Shown here: positions 41,777 through 53,814 of the stretch, one piece after another | Position numbering within the stretch: position 1 is the first letter of the stretch | Layout: every line of letters starts with the position of its first letter | Assembly: GCA_015039465.1 (NCBI GenBank) | Contig: MU130027.1 | Span: forward strand, 1-64,000 | Source: Phlegmacium glaucopus | Lineage: Eukaryota; Basidiomycota; Agaricomycetes; Agaricales; Cortinariaceae | Reading direction: 5' to 3' | DNA: 64,000 nucleotides | The notes under the pieces: generated by a model | Told to the model about the DNA's origin: nothing | The model's input: only the letters and a program-made list of their open reading frames with translations | Database searches by the model: none | Translations under genes and position numbers: made by a program

Positions 41777-43706
41777 TCATACGACTTCATCAACTTTAGA
41801 ACGACTGATGCAGAATCCCTTTCAGTCGATTTATAAGTTCAAGGCAGTAAGATGGGGAAAAAAAGACCGCAACGACGTACAGGTACAACCCATTGTTTGC
41901 ATCCACAACATACCCCAGCCCAATCATAATTCCCAAGCTTCGCACCACATTTCTTATTAGGGCATATTATCTTCCCAGCTAATTGGCCTGATGAAAGGAA
42001 GTCCTCCATCCATTTCATCTAAATATAGTAGACCCGAAAGTTTATCAGAATGGATGAAATGATGGGGATATTAGGACTTACAGGTTCTACAAAGTATCCT
42101 GAACATTTGGGGTTTAAGAGGATCGGCGGACTATTTACTGAATTCGGAAAGACTGGCGTGTTTGCTGAACGAAGAGCAGCGAGTTTAGAATTTGTGGATA
42201 GCTGTGAGGCTAGGTCGGAAGGACTCATGAGATGTGTGGTGAGAAGCTCAATCGGGGGTGGGGCACCATCAGCGGCAGTGTCTCCGCCCTTAGACTGTCC
42301 ATCGATTTGAGCCTTGCCATCCGTAACCGTAGAGAGGATTGCATTGGATGACTGAACACCTGATATTTGGGCAGCATCAGTCGAAAAATCATGCCCATTC
42401 AAGTCAAGTTTCCTCGAAGGTGAATGGGAAGGAGGAGACAGGTCGTTCGACTCAGTTTCGCTCTCGTCTTCAATGTCCAATGCAGAAGTTGAAATTGTGG
42501 GATCTATTGGGGCATGCGCCATGCTTCGTAGTGTATAAAGTGGATGACAACTTTGCACGGCAGGCCCGTTTGTTGGTTCGATAGAGGACATGGACAAGGA
42601 TTCCCCGAGTTTTGAACTGAAAGAGAGTCCTGACGGCCTACGGGGTGCTAATTCGCCTGACGGACGTCGAGTTACAGGCACCACTTGCGAAGAACCCGAA
42701 GGACGTCTTGAAGCAGCTGCACTGCCAGCTGGAGTTGCAGGCCCAAGTTGCCCATGATCTAACATATGTTCACGGGTAGCTAATTCTTGTCTGATAGCTG
42801 ATAAGCAATCTGAAGAAGCAAACAATATCAAAGTTGTGACGTACCTACACATCTTGCATCGTATCCGTCTACGGTGTCCTCCAGGTGTATTTGGGACCGA
42901 ATCCGATGGTGTACGAGGATACTTTGCGAACATCTCAGTCTCAGGAAGAGAGCCGTCTCCATCTGTGACATGGTTATTTTGGAAAGCGTTAGGAAAGAAA
43001 GCTTAAAAGGTTAAATTTAGACATTTGATAAAACGCACTCAAGACGGTGCCAACAGTCTTATCCATGTAAAATAACCTGATCGCCTTTTCTCGTCTGGAA
43101 ATCTTGTATTGTGATTTATGAAACACCTCAAGTTGTTCTTGAAATCCTGCGTTTGGACTTATGAAAGGAGTTGTTGTAAGATCAGAATGGGAGAGGTTGT
43201 TATCACAGGACGTACTCAGCGATAGGTCGGACCTGTCTGATAAGTTCCAGTGCTGACTGAGCATCGATTTTCTTGCTGTACATCAGGTACGCAGCCACGA
43301 TAGCTGCACTGCGACCTAAGCAGGGCTTGAGATTCCAACGTTTCAAAAAGAATCGAACGTTCTACGCACTGATTCCAGCCACACAGTGTACTAGTACCCC
43401 TCTGCCCTTGTCAAGTTCCGCTTGGATGAAACGAATGCATGGTAAAAAATGTGTTAGAATGTCTGCATCGTCAGTGTCATCCAACATGATCTGACGGCGA
43501 ATAAATGTCTTTCAAAAAAAGCCATTTTTAATGATCCGGAACTTGAGAATGGAGTAGGGGGAAAGGGATCTTCCTCGCACCTCGTGTATAGCGACCTTTC
43601 CCCGCATCGCCGTCAGAATGCTGACTATGCCGTGTTCCTTCAACGTTTCTACATCGCGCGCAGTCGATATGTCCCCAATCCATAAACCAGGTATAACTTC
43701 GTCCAT
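41777..43706 (-). CDS. YVH1: Dual-specificity phosphatase YVH1/DUSP12
   Basis: Eight exons (43706-43581, 43508-43370, 43315-43216, 43157-43039, 42962-42845, 42790-42082, 42018-41881, 41818-41777) sum to 1491 bases, 496 residues, all in phase. The protein starts MDEVIPGLWIGDI, the YVH1 hallmark. It has the catalytic P-loop HCVAGISRS with the Cys nucleophile, and an intron falls inside this loop. A QEQLEVFH helix follows. The C-terminal zinc region is split by a long Ser/Pro-rich insert: CKMCRQELATREHMLDH, then KCSGYFVEP, MKWM, CPNKKCGAKLGNYDWAGVCC, and RSKVDEVV at the end. YVH1 acts in late 60S ribosome maturation (release of Mrt4) through the zinc domain. The gene is intact. Confidence 0.9.
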
Positions 43707-44050
43707 GACCCGATGCCCCAAACAGGCGGCAGGGAATCCGTGAAGGTTTTCAGAAACGGTATAAATCAAAGCGTTTGTTTATAGATAGTAGTTGTGGTGA
43801 AACGATATGTCTAAAGCTTGAGCGAGCGACAGTCACCGGATTGAAGTATGTATATTTATGTCACAAACGTGGGGGTCCTTAACTGGGTAGGCTCTGAAGA
43901 ACCGATAGCCTATATACGAATAACTTCCAACAAAATGTTACAACAGAGAGCAAACGCAACGGTTCTAGGGATATGAATTTACAATTCTATGCTTGTCTTT
44001 TTCTATATTCTTACACGCTCGAAAGCTTCTTCAACAGAGGGTAATTGGGT

Positions 44051-46281
44051 TCAGTCATGCTCTAGAAGGGTTCGTCCATTCATCTCTGTTGGAAAAAATA
44101 AATTTGAGCAATTTCTCCCAAGCAGATAAGCAAAACGTGAATATACCGTCAGGCTTGGCAAGACCCTATATCAAAGATGAGCGGAAATGAATGAAAGATC
44201 TTCATCATCAAAAGAAGAGGTACATACCATAATATCTAAAATAGTTGGCGCAACATCACAAAGGGCGCCTTCTTCCTCCTCTTCCCCATCACCTTTCTTA
44301 ATATCCTCCTTGAACTTGATCTTCTTCGGATCGCCGGTCATAATGAATGGAACAGGATTGGTGGTATGTGCGGTGTGAGGATTTCCTGTCACAGGATCCT
44401 TCATTTGTTCAGCATTTCCGTGATCGGCGGTGATCAACAGAATGTATCCAGCCTCTTGTGCGGCTTTGTAGATTGTACCAACGGCTTTGTCGGTTTCTGT
44501 CACTGCCTCTACAGCTGCATCAAATACACCCGTGTGTCCGACCTAAGAAAAGGAACTGAAGTTAGGGAGTATGAAGTTATGCCACATAGCGTATTTACCA
44601 TGTCGGGAGGTGCAAAGTTGCACATGACGAATTGGTCTTCACCACGTTTGAGAATTTCAGCAACTTTATCAGCAACGCCCTGTGCGCTCATTTTCGGGTC
44701 TTTATCGTAGGTAGCGACTTTGGGTGAAGGAATCATATGGCGTTCTTCTCCAGAGAACTGTTTCTCAACTCCTCCATTAAAGAAGAAGGTTACATGAGCA
44801 TATTTCTCCGTTTCTTCAGATATATCATTAGTTGGAAATCAAAAGCATGGAATGAATGTTACCTGCGACATGTGCTTGCCTGACATCCTGTTTGGAGAGC
44901 CACTCAGCAAGCACATTAGTCATGGGCTGGGGAGGGAATGCCACGGCAAAAGGATACTCGGAGTTGTATGTTGACATGGTTGTAATATTCTGTGTTTTGT
45001 TGTTTAGCAGATTAGTGAAGGATTCGCTACGAAACTAACCAAGTCCTTCGGTATGGTCACCTCCATTGGTTTATTTGGAAGACCAAGGACAGATGCAATT
45101 TCTCGCATCCTATCGGACCGATAGTTGAAGCAAAAGAGGGTATCGCCGTCTAAACAAAGGATTGCACATGGTATTTAGCTGGGGATCGCATCAACCATCT
45201 TACCAAAACTCACCTTTGATCCTTCCCTCGTCTCCATTGACGATGATCGGCTTCAAAAACTCATCCGTTATATCTTTCTTGTAATTTTCCTCAATCGCCT
45301 TGACCAGACCCTCTTGGCCTCCTTCTACTTTCTCACCCTCACCTTGAACCAAGCCATCAATCGCAATTTTCACCCTCTCCCATCTTTTATCCCGATCCAT
45401 GGCGTAATACCGACCGATGACAGTTGCGATCTCACCATATTCAATCTTTTTGGTGAAATCGATGAGTTCCTGGACATATTTGGTCGCTGAACGAGGTGCG
45501 GTATCACGCCCGTCTCCCAGAAATTGGATATAGGTGTGTGGAACACCCTGCTCCTTGGCGGTTTCAAGAAGGGCAAAGAGATGTGTGATATGGGAGTGAA
45601 CTCCTCCATCGGATATCTGGCAGACTTTGAGAAGATCATGTGAAATAAGTGTAGATAAAAACACGGACCAATCCTAAAGCATGGAGTCTGCCATTGCCCT
45701 CCTTAGCCCGTTTACAACTTTCAAGGATGGCTGGATTCTTGTGAAACTGTTTCTTCTTGATTGACACGTCAATCCTCACGATGTCCTGCCAGACCACACG
45801 GCCTGCTCCAATGTTCAGATGCCTGATATAGAACTCATCATCAAAAAAAATGTTCAAGCTCATAAGGGCAGATCGGATTTGGGAGGGCAAGGTTGACACG
45901 CTACGTGAATCGATTTTTTTTTAAAAAAAAAAATCGAGGCCGGTGATGAGGCAAAAAAACCAAAACGATGCCCTAAAAGGCCAAGTTGGAAGTCCAAAGC
46001 ACGTCGATCAAAACGTACCCTACTTCTGAGTTGCCCATGAGACCTTCACTCAGGCCTACAGAGGTCCCGCTAGCAAGAAGAGTTCTATAACTGTGGTCCT
46101 TTGCGATTGTATCCATGTTTATCGTCGTTGCTGCCTCGATTGCATTACCATCGACGCCCTTCTCAGGTGCGACGCCCCAACCATCGTGGACACTACCGAA
46201 ATCATGTCTAGTACCAAAAAAAATGATGAAGGAATGAATGGCTCACATCAAACAAACTTTGTTTTTCAGCTCTGGTGCCAT
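44051..46281 (-). CDS. gpmI: 2,3-bisphosphoglycerate-independent phosphoglycerate mutase
   Basis: Ten exons (46281-46247, 46192-46019, 45822-45669, 45616-45214, 45149-45040, 44989-44863, 44813-44599, 44542-44228, 44165-44147, 44085-44051) sum to 1587 bases, 528 residues. The enzyme interconverts 3- and 2-phosphoglycerate in cytosolic glycolysis, using two Mn ions and a phosphoserine. Visible landmarks are VHDGWG, the catalytic Ser in [62 protein letters not shown] and [11 protein letters not shown]. The length is that of the family. The last two exons are tiny, yet phases agree throughout. A TATATATATA run lies upstream on the minus strand (about 46466-46480). Intact. Confidence 0.93.
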
Positions 46282-47081
46282 AGCTGTGGTGGAGGATCGT
46301 GACAAGGAGGTTGGTGTGGGACCCGTGTGGCTAAACGAAAACCCAAACTTGGCACGTATCAGATAAGACGGGGTTAAAGTCCAGGTCAATCGGAGGTGAT
46401 ATACTACAAAGGTATGATGTTGGCCAGGAGTCTTATAAATAATTTCAAGCAATAACTCTAGTCGTACTATATATATATAAAACATTAGCAAATTCCGGGC
46501 ACTTGGATGAAGCCAAGAGGGCGGAAGTCATCACTCCGCCCCGTTATCGATGAGTTGAAGGGCCTGTGCATTCCCGACCCTTCGTATACGTGTTTGTCGA
46601 TACCTGGTTCATCCAAGGTTTTAACGTGTGGCCTTTTAACAGAGATCTGTAAGATGAACGACTTTTATGTAAGTATTCGAGATCTCTTTGAATTTTCGGA
46701 ATGGTCCATTCATTTCCTTCTCTTGCAGAGTTAAGCTAGGAACCGAGGATCAGAACGTTGTTGAAAGATCAACAAAAGCTCTTACACCGTAAGACTGCGA
46801 TGTGGTTCTTTACGATTCAATATTGATTGTGGGGCAGCTATTGCATGTTATATTCGCCTGCAACCAAATAGGCCCTCGAAAGCAGTCAGGGCATCATGAT
46901 TCATGCAAGCTGCCAGTCGCTTTCGTTTCATCAATACTTAGTAGTCACTGATCAGTAGTCAGTCAAGCTTGTGGTCATTTTGGAACGAGTACGCTTCATA
47001 TGTTAAAGCACGTATCAAATGCTCAAGAGTAGATCAGCACGATTACAGTGGGTATGAGCATAACTAACGTCGACGACGTAC
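46282..47081. other. Intergenic region with putative promoter of gpmI
   Basis: Reads leftward into gpmI. A minus-strand TATA-like run at 46466-46480 is the only feature recognised. The plus-strand ORF at 46507-46734 has no support. Confidence 0.4.
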
Positions 47082-47750
47082 TTATACCACAACCTCAGCC
47101 TTCTTCCGATCTTCCTCCCGCTCCTTGAACTTCTTTTGTGATTCCTGCTGCTTTAAGAGAGCCTTGAACTTTCGCTGCCGCTGCCGCCGCCCACTTCCTC
47201 GTTTCTTGCCGTCCAATACTACAGGTTCTGTCATTTTTTTCTTGCGTTTCGCAGCCTGTTCTACACGTTGTTTATCCCGCTTTTTATCTCGCTTGCGTAA
47301 CGACGTCATGGAGGCTTTTAAGAGGGATCCATAGAGGGCTTGAAATTTGAGTAATTGGCCTGAATCAACCTTACAATTTTAAATCTTGAATGAGAATTGA
47401 GATCGGAGGGGGGAGAACAGACTTACTCTTGTTGAAAATTTGGCAGATTTACCATCGGTTACTCGCACGAGACAAGGATATTCACGGGTATCTGACGGTC
47501 CTTCCTCAAATTTCATGGCAGTGTCGTCACCATCGTGAGTCACTTATAAAATAGATAGATAAGTTTCGGACCATTTGAGGTCAATCAAAGGGCTCACGTC
47601 GTTTATGAGTAAACCAGATCGTACCCTGCTCTTTCGTTGACTCAAAAAGAGCAGTCAACTGTTTTAGGAACTAGAACAAGAGTTTTAACATCTGGATCCG
47701 CTATAAAACATAGGTGGACCTACAGTATCGTGGTCGACCAGCTGCATCAT
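47082..47750 (-). CDS. SRP14: Signal recognition particle subunit SRP14
   Basis: Four exons (47750-47724, 47670-47598, 47542-47427, 47369-47082) sum to 504 bases, 167 residues. SRP14 pairs with SRP9 on the Alu part of SRP RNA and slows translation while a nascent chain is targeted to the ER. The fold is recognisable: VDHDTFLKQLTALFESTK, GTIWFTHKR, YPCLVRVTDGK, FSTRVDSGQLLKFQALYG, LLKASMTSLRKRDKK. The C-terminus is extended and very basic. Two ATGs are adjacent at the start (47750 and 47747) and either could serve. Confidence 0.9.
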
Positions 47751-47996
47751 AAGGAAACCAGCCCCACTGGTCAGTGAGTGAGATTTGAAGCAGGTAGATA
47801 ATATCTTAAAATAATTACAAATTACAAATTATAAATAATTCAAGATGATCTGATAAGTCATTGATCTGGTGTTCAACGAGATTTGCTCATCTCTACGTAT
47901 GTAACTGGTACGACAAGTTGAAATGTAACATTGAAACAGCATATTTCCTGACAAAACGTGCACGGTCCTTGTTGTGGCCCGTGAGTCATTCCAATA

Positions 47997-48981
47997 CTAA
48001 ATATTCCGAAGATCCAAAGAAAATAAATAGGCTGTCCAATCACCCCAAGGCGATGGCATGACTTTCGTGCCTCTATGAGTGAAGCCAAGTGCAAGATATA
48101 TAGGCACCTTGAAAAATCAGTAAGGAGGAATGATCGATTTCCCTTTAGTTTGTAACACACATTTTTAGCGTTGGTTGTGGTACAAGCAAGAGTGTCACCG
48201 GCTTTAGAATGTACAAGTTCAAACAAAGTTCTGAGGACGCCTTGCCCCTGATAGTCAGGCCGGACCATCGCCATATGAAGCCACCAAGCATCTTTCTTTC
48301 CCTGTCAAGACTATCAGTTTGTTTGTAAATTAATTCCGGAGGAATTAACGAACTGTAGGTCCAAGATGACTGTTGACAAACTCTACGAAGTGAACCAGAT
48401 ACTGTATGGAAAATGGATCCGATAAGGGGCTGTCAACAATTACAAAGTGAGTGTTACCTGAGTCTTGAAATACTCTTTTCCTTCGTCTGAGAGGCGTTCC
48501 ATAAATTCAGTGAGCCCAAGCGCGCGTTGTTCATCCCTTCGATGCAGGATCAGCGAGTTGCATCGATGGCCATGACTAGGACTGACGTGCTGAACAATTC
48601 CTGTCCGGGAGGCATCCATAACGTATACCCTACGATTTCTCCATTCTCATTAATAGCCGTATAATATTCGCCCGCTAGTGCTCCTGCCCGTAACATTGCA
48701 GCAGATTGTAACTTTAGCAAAGAGAGGTCACCACCCGAGAGACTAATTGCAGCAAGATCTGCATTGTTCCGGTTTAAGTAATTGGGGTTGGGTCAATGAA
48801 CTGAATTTATTATACCAGTGTGCATGAGGTCATAGAACAACTGGACGGATTCATTTATTTGCGCCTCTATATTTCGAGTTTTGAGGCGATGATCAGCTTT
48901 TCGTCGTTAGGACAACTGACAGGAAACACATCGTCTACCTGAAGCGTTTTCGACCTTTTGGAGTGTAAATTTCGGTTTCAT
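47997..48981 (-). CDS. GNAT-family N-acetyltransferase
   Basis: Seven exons (48981-48939, 48866-48816, 48758-48587, 48536-48458, 48401-48354, 48301-48161, 48107-47997) sum to 645 bases, 214 residues. The fold reads from QLFYDLMHTDLAAISLSGGD through INENGEIVGYTLWMPPG and WWLHMAMVRPDYQGQGVLRT, whose R/QxxGxG/A-type loop binds acetyl-CoA. IYLALGFTHRGTKV and MPSPWGDWTAYLFSLD follow. This layout is typical of a large basidiomycete GNAT group annotated only as acetyltransferase; the substrate is unknown. Every splice keeps frame, so the gene appears intact. It is on the same strand as SRP14, about 250 bases upstream of it. Confidence 0.85.
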
Positions 48982-50528
48982 GCTTGATGAAGAGTTTATA
49001 TAAACGGCTAAGAGATATTGGAATAATTCCACGGTGGATGCTCTGGGGGTGGGGGAACGGGAAAATCCGATACTTATCCACTCAGCTCAGCTCAGCTCCC
49101 CCCTCTATATATGGTCACAGTGGATATTGTAACCAAATAGTGTTCGGTTCGACCAACACCTTATCCCTTTCTTCTCCCACTCTCTCCTCTTGCAAATTCC
49201 CCGAGACGCCGATATCCGTTCAAGGCTCTGGGAACCAAAGTGTGTGGCATGCTTGCCGCTGATGTGAGGCTCAAGAAGTATATGGGAACAACGACGGGGA
49301 CTTAGGGTGACGACAGCGGGGGGTCGGGAGGTCTGCCGAATTTCGCACTATTATCCATATAGTATCTAGTAGTTGAATATAGTTTAATTAGCCTTCAGAT
49401 AAGTTTAGGCGTTACAGCTCCCAAAGAAATCAATTCGTGGCTCAACGACGCCTTGCGGCATTATTTGGGCATCATTATTTGTAATAACAATTTCAGCCTC
49501 CGTGGTAACCGGTAACCTCCCGGGGCTCGGCCTTGTCTGGGGTGCCTCCGACATTTCCACGGGGTGGATTATGAAGTAACAGCGAATGTGATGTGAACGT
49601 TAAAGGGACGACCTTTCTGTTGGATGTTACTTTAAATACATTCACAAAATGTCTACGTGAGTGATAAACGTCAACGAAAACCGACTAATAACCGTTATTT
49701 TTGCTGCTTGCACCATTAGGAATCCTTTTTGCTAAGCTCAAGGATTTTATTCTAAAAAAATCAAATTCCATGCGAATTTTTTAAATCCTATAATCTTGGC
49801 ATTACAGAAGCGCAGTCGCCATCTCATTTACCGAGTTCGAAGATTAGGGTGGGGTTGCGAGGAGGTTTACCTAATATGTCAGAGCGCAGTTGGCGGAGAT
49901 TTCACTCCGCGTGGTTTGTAGCACCAAAAAGTGTGCTATTATGAGTACAAAGGTCGGGTGAGAACTTGAAGACAGTGCCTGAGAGTATTGGTTATCGCGA
50001 AGGTGAAAGATTTTGCATGCGAACTCCCTTCGGTTTACCTCACGGATGTCTGGAAGAAAACTTGAGTAACATGTATTTGTAATATTTTATTTTATTTTTG
50101 TCCCCGGAGTCTCCCGGACTTCCCACAGCTTCCCACCATGCCACCAATTGTCTGCAATGTAGAAGCGCACCGGATAACTTGATGCTACTGAGCTGTATGA
50201 TCAATCAATGACTGAAGACTCTACTTTTGTCCAAATTGTCCTTTGATCGGACTACGCCGTTCCCGAAAAGTACTAGTGGCACTGCCGGCAACAAGGAATC
50301 AAAGACTTCTCGAAGTTCAGTCATCTCCCTCGATGTCGGGTTCTTATCTTGCCAACCTGTGAATCATGTCACTGTCAGCTTCTTTTTTCCCCATACTTAA
50401 ATAAAGTAAAGTATAAAGGCTGGTGCCATGCTTTCCTATAAGTTACGGTAACCCACGACCCCCCCACTCCTGACCACCCATTACTACTACGTGTCCACAG
50501 CTCTTCCCCAGTCGTGTCGATACGAATA
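48982..50528. other. Intergenic region
   Basis: No supported gene. CAGCTCAGCTCAGCTC repeats lie near 49085. From about 50350 the sequence (TCATGTCACTGTCAGCTTC) recurs upstream of the second seven-TM gene at 52567, so the promoter was duplicated too. Confidence 0.45.
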
Positions 50529-51732
50529 ATGTCGCCGACAACTTCCTTTGAGCAGTCACTTTACATTGGCAATTATATGGGTGCAATTTTATATGGTGGC
50601 TATTTTCGTTATACCATTCGAATGGGAATAGGACGCTAACGCGTACCTTCTGGGCAGGATTCGAGCTGACCCTCTATTCCTTGATTTTGCGGGGCCTTTT
50701 TCGGAGAGGGAACAAAAACTCTCCAAAAAGTAGACGATTCTGCACCATCTACAGTACAGTGATGGTTCTGTTGTCCACTATCAATGTTTCCTGCAATGCA
50801 GTCTGGGGGGAAGAGATGTGGATCACACATCGTGACGATCCTGGTGGTGTCCAAAGATACATCGAGACTGAAGTCTCGGTATGGTACGAAACTTTGGCTT
50901 CCTCTGCGGTCATTGCCTGCGTTTTCATGGGGGACGCTCTCTTGGTATGTCGACATCTTTTCATATTATTTCCTAATCGTTGATCATGATATAGCTGTAT
51001 CGTCTTTTCGTTGTTTACAGCAGTAGTTTTGCAGTCGTTGCAGTTCCTCTGGTGGCCTATATTACCGCATTCGGTAAGTATCATTGAACCCGCTACTAAG
51101 TACTCATTTACAGTATATTGAAATGTGTGTCCAGCATTAGCACTCGTACAGGTCGTGATATCGGGCGAACCCAATGGAAACTTCTTTGGGGTTGATGTGG
51201 TCAAGATCGCCGTTTCGTACTACGCCATCACAATATCCATGAACATCGTCCTAACCATTCTCATCTGCATTCGTCTAATCCGAATGTCCAAGTATGTCTC
51301 CACTGTTCTAGGCGAAGAAGCTGCGATGGCGTATACAAGTGCCGCTGCCATTCTTGTTGAATCTGCTGCGTTCTACAGTGCTGCTGGGATCATGTACTTG
51401 ATACCATATGCTATGCAACTTGATTTGTGCATCTTGTTCGGGCAGCTATGGACAAAAATGAGCGTATGTCTTCTATCAATATTCTCATAATCAGCACGGT
51501 ATCAGCGTTAAGCTTCGTTATTTTGCAGGTCATCTCCCCACTGCTGATCATCCTCCGTGTTGTTAACGGCAGAGCTTGGAGGGATAGCGTCGCTGTAACA
51601 ACAAGAACGCCAATGGAATTTGCTTCAGCTTCTATTGGTGCTGTGTCCTCGACGATGAACCAGGATTGTCAAACATCTCATATTCACTTGGAGGATTTCG
51701 ATTCGTCAAAGAAGTCTCTAAATATAACATGA
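50529..51732 (+). CDS. Seven-TM protein, tandem copy 1
   Basis: Five exons (50529-50595, 50658-50944, 50995-51073, 51135-51463, 51529-51732) sum to 966 bases, 321 residues. Hydrophobic helices alternate with short loops: YIGNYMGAILYG, STVMVLLSTINVSCN, LASSAVIACVFMGDALLLYR, VAVPLVAYITAF, ISMNIVLTILICIRL, AAILVESAAFYSAAGIMYLI, VISPLLIILRVVNGRAW. The pattern, with MGDALLLYR after helix 3 and AILVESAA in helix 6, is that of a large Agaricomycete seven-helix family of unknown ligand. The C-terminal tail is hydrophilic. It shares intron positions and most of its sequence with the next gene. Confidence 0.85.
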
Positions 51733-52681
51733 AACGACAGCCACGTCAAACGCTTTTCGGAAACCATAACTTTCTGACAAAGGACTTGCCAGCTTATGTT
51801 AGAGTTTAACGGCATCATTGCGTACTCGATCGGGCTGAGCAGCATGTCATTGTGGATTTGGAGATCAATTACAAGATCTTTCGTAGTTTAGTCACCTTTA
51901 CTATCCCCCCACCCCCCACCATCGAATCCTCTGTGGCTTAAAAATAATATGTATCACCTAATGCCCCAGGGTCCGAGACATTGTAGCATGATCGAATCGA
52001 AAGACACAGACGAGTATCTGAGGATGGACACAAATAAGCAAGCAGATGCGGTTCATTCAGAAACTTGAAGGGGTATAGGCTGACTGACGTAGTACTACGT
52101 ACATTTCTATTATCACTCCTGCCTGCTGATTCAGAGACTTTTATTTATGCTATCAACTCCGATCAGTGAGTACCATATAGTGGGGAGTTACTTTGAGTGA
52201 TAGCATACTGTAGGTTGATATCAAGTTGGGCGATCATGATCTGCTGAAATGATGCCGGCTTTGTTCTCAGTTGAAGCTTCAAATTCAAGGTGTATACATA
52301 TCGCACACTGAATTTAGGTGGAAACGGATCAACCTTTATGATGAACCACTCTAAATCATTTTAATTGTCTAATTGCAAGATGTAATCTGGACTCTGGAGT
52401 ACTGGCTTGGTACTAGCTTGCCCTGCCAACTAGTTCTATTTATGACTGTTACTGTGTTACAGAGTCTGTCTGACAGGATGTCGACAGTAGTAAAATACCG
52501 TCACCACCCAGCGCCCAAAGCTATGCCGAAAAGAAAGTCCTTCATTTTCGTGTTCCATGTTGTGAGTCATGTCACTGTCAGCTTCTTTTTTTCCACATAT
52601 TAAAGAAACGCGTCCTACATGGTGCTCTTTTAGTAACCGACGACCCCCCACAGCGCTCTCTTCGAATCTTGCTGATACAAA
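51733..52681. other. Intergenic region with duplicated promoter
   Basis: From about 52555 it resembles the region upstream of copy 1. No other gene is supported. Confidence 0.4.
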
Positions 52682-53814
52682 ATGTCGCCAACAACGTCTT
52701 CCTTTGAGCATTCACTTTACATTGGCAATTATATGGGTGCAATCTTATATGGTGGCTATTTTCGTTATTCCACTCCAATGGTAAGAGAACGCTGACACAT
52801 TCTTCTGGCCAGGATTTGAGTTGACCCTCTATTTCTTGATTTTGCGGGGCCTTTTTCAGAGAGGAAACAAAAACTCTCCCAAGAGTAGACGATTCTGCAC
52901 CATCTATAGCACAGTGATGGTTCTACTGTCTACTATCAACCTTTCTTGCAACGCAGTCTGGGGGGAAGAGATGTGGATCACACATCGTGAAGATCCTGGT
53001 GGTGTCCAGGGATACATCAACACTCAAGTTTCGGTTTGGTACGAAACTTTGGCTTCTTCTGCCGTTATAACCTGTGTTTTCATGGGTGACGCTCTCTTGG
53101 TATGCCGACATGTTTTCATACTATTTTCTAATCGTTGATCATGATATAGCTGTATCGTCTTTTCGTTGTTTACAGCAAGAGTTTTGCAGTCGTTGCAGTT
53201 CCTCTAGTGGCCTACATTACCGCATTCGGTAAGTATCATTGAACCCGCTACTCATTTACACTATATTGAAATATGGGTCTAGCATTAGCAATCGTACAGG
53301 TCGTTATGTCGGGCGAACCCAATGGAAACTTCTTTGGGGTTGATGTGGTCAAGATCGCCGTTTCGTACTACACCATCACAATATCCATGAACATCGTCCT
53401 GACCATTCTCATCTGCATTCGTCTAATCCGAATGTCCAAGTACATCTCCAATGTTCTCGGTGAAGAAGCCGCGAGCGTGTATACAAGTGCCGCTGCCATT
53501 CTTGTTGAATCTGCTGCGTTCTACAGTGCTGCTGGGATCATGTACTTGATACCCTATGGTTTGCAAATCGATTTGTGCATCTTGTTCGGGCAGCTATGGA
53601 CAAAAATGAGCGTAAGTCTTCCTTAAAAATTCTCACAATCAGCATGATATTAGTGTTAAACTTCATGATTTTGCAGGTCATATCCCCATTATTGATCATT
53701 CTCCGTGTTGTTAACGGCAGAGCTTGGAGGGATAATGTCGCCGTAACGACAAGAACACCAATGGAATTTGCCACAGCTTCTATTGGTGCTACGTCCTCAA
53801 CAATCGACTACTAA
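52682..53814 (+). CDS. Seven-TM protein, tandem copy 2
   Basis: Five exons (52682-52751, 52813-53099, 53150-53228, 53283-53611, 53677-53814) sum to 903 bases, 300 residues. It matches copy 1 along its whole length with identical intron positions; exons 2-4 have the same lengths. It differs by one extra N-terminal codon and by a shorter C-terminal tail that stops after TSSTIDY. The unit repeats every 2.15 kb, so this is a recent tandem duplication with both copies intact. Confidence 0.85.

Noticed and set aside
44051..46281. Possible bacterial transfer of the cofactor-independent mutase
   Set aside because: Nine spliceosomal introns and host-like composition; this enzyme type is not unexpected in basidiomycetes.
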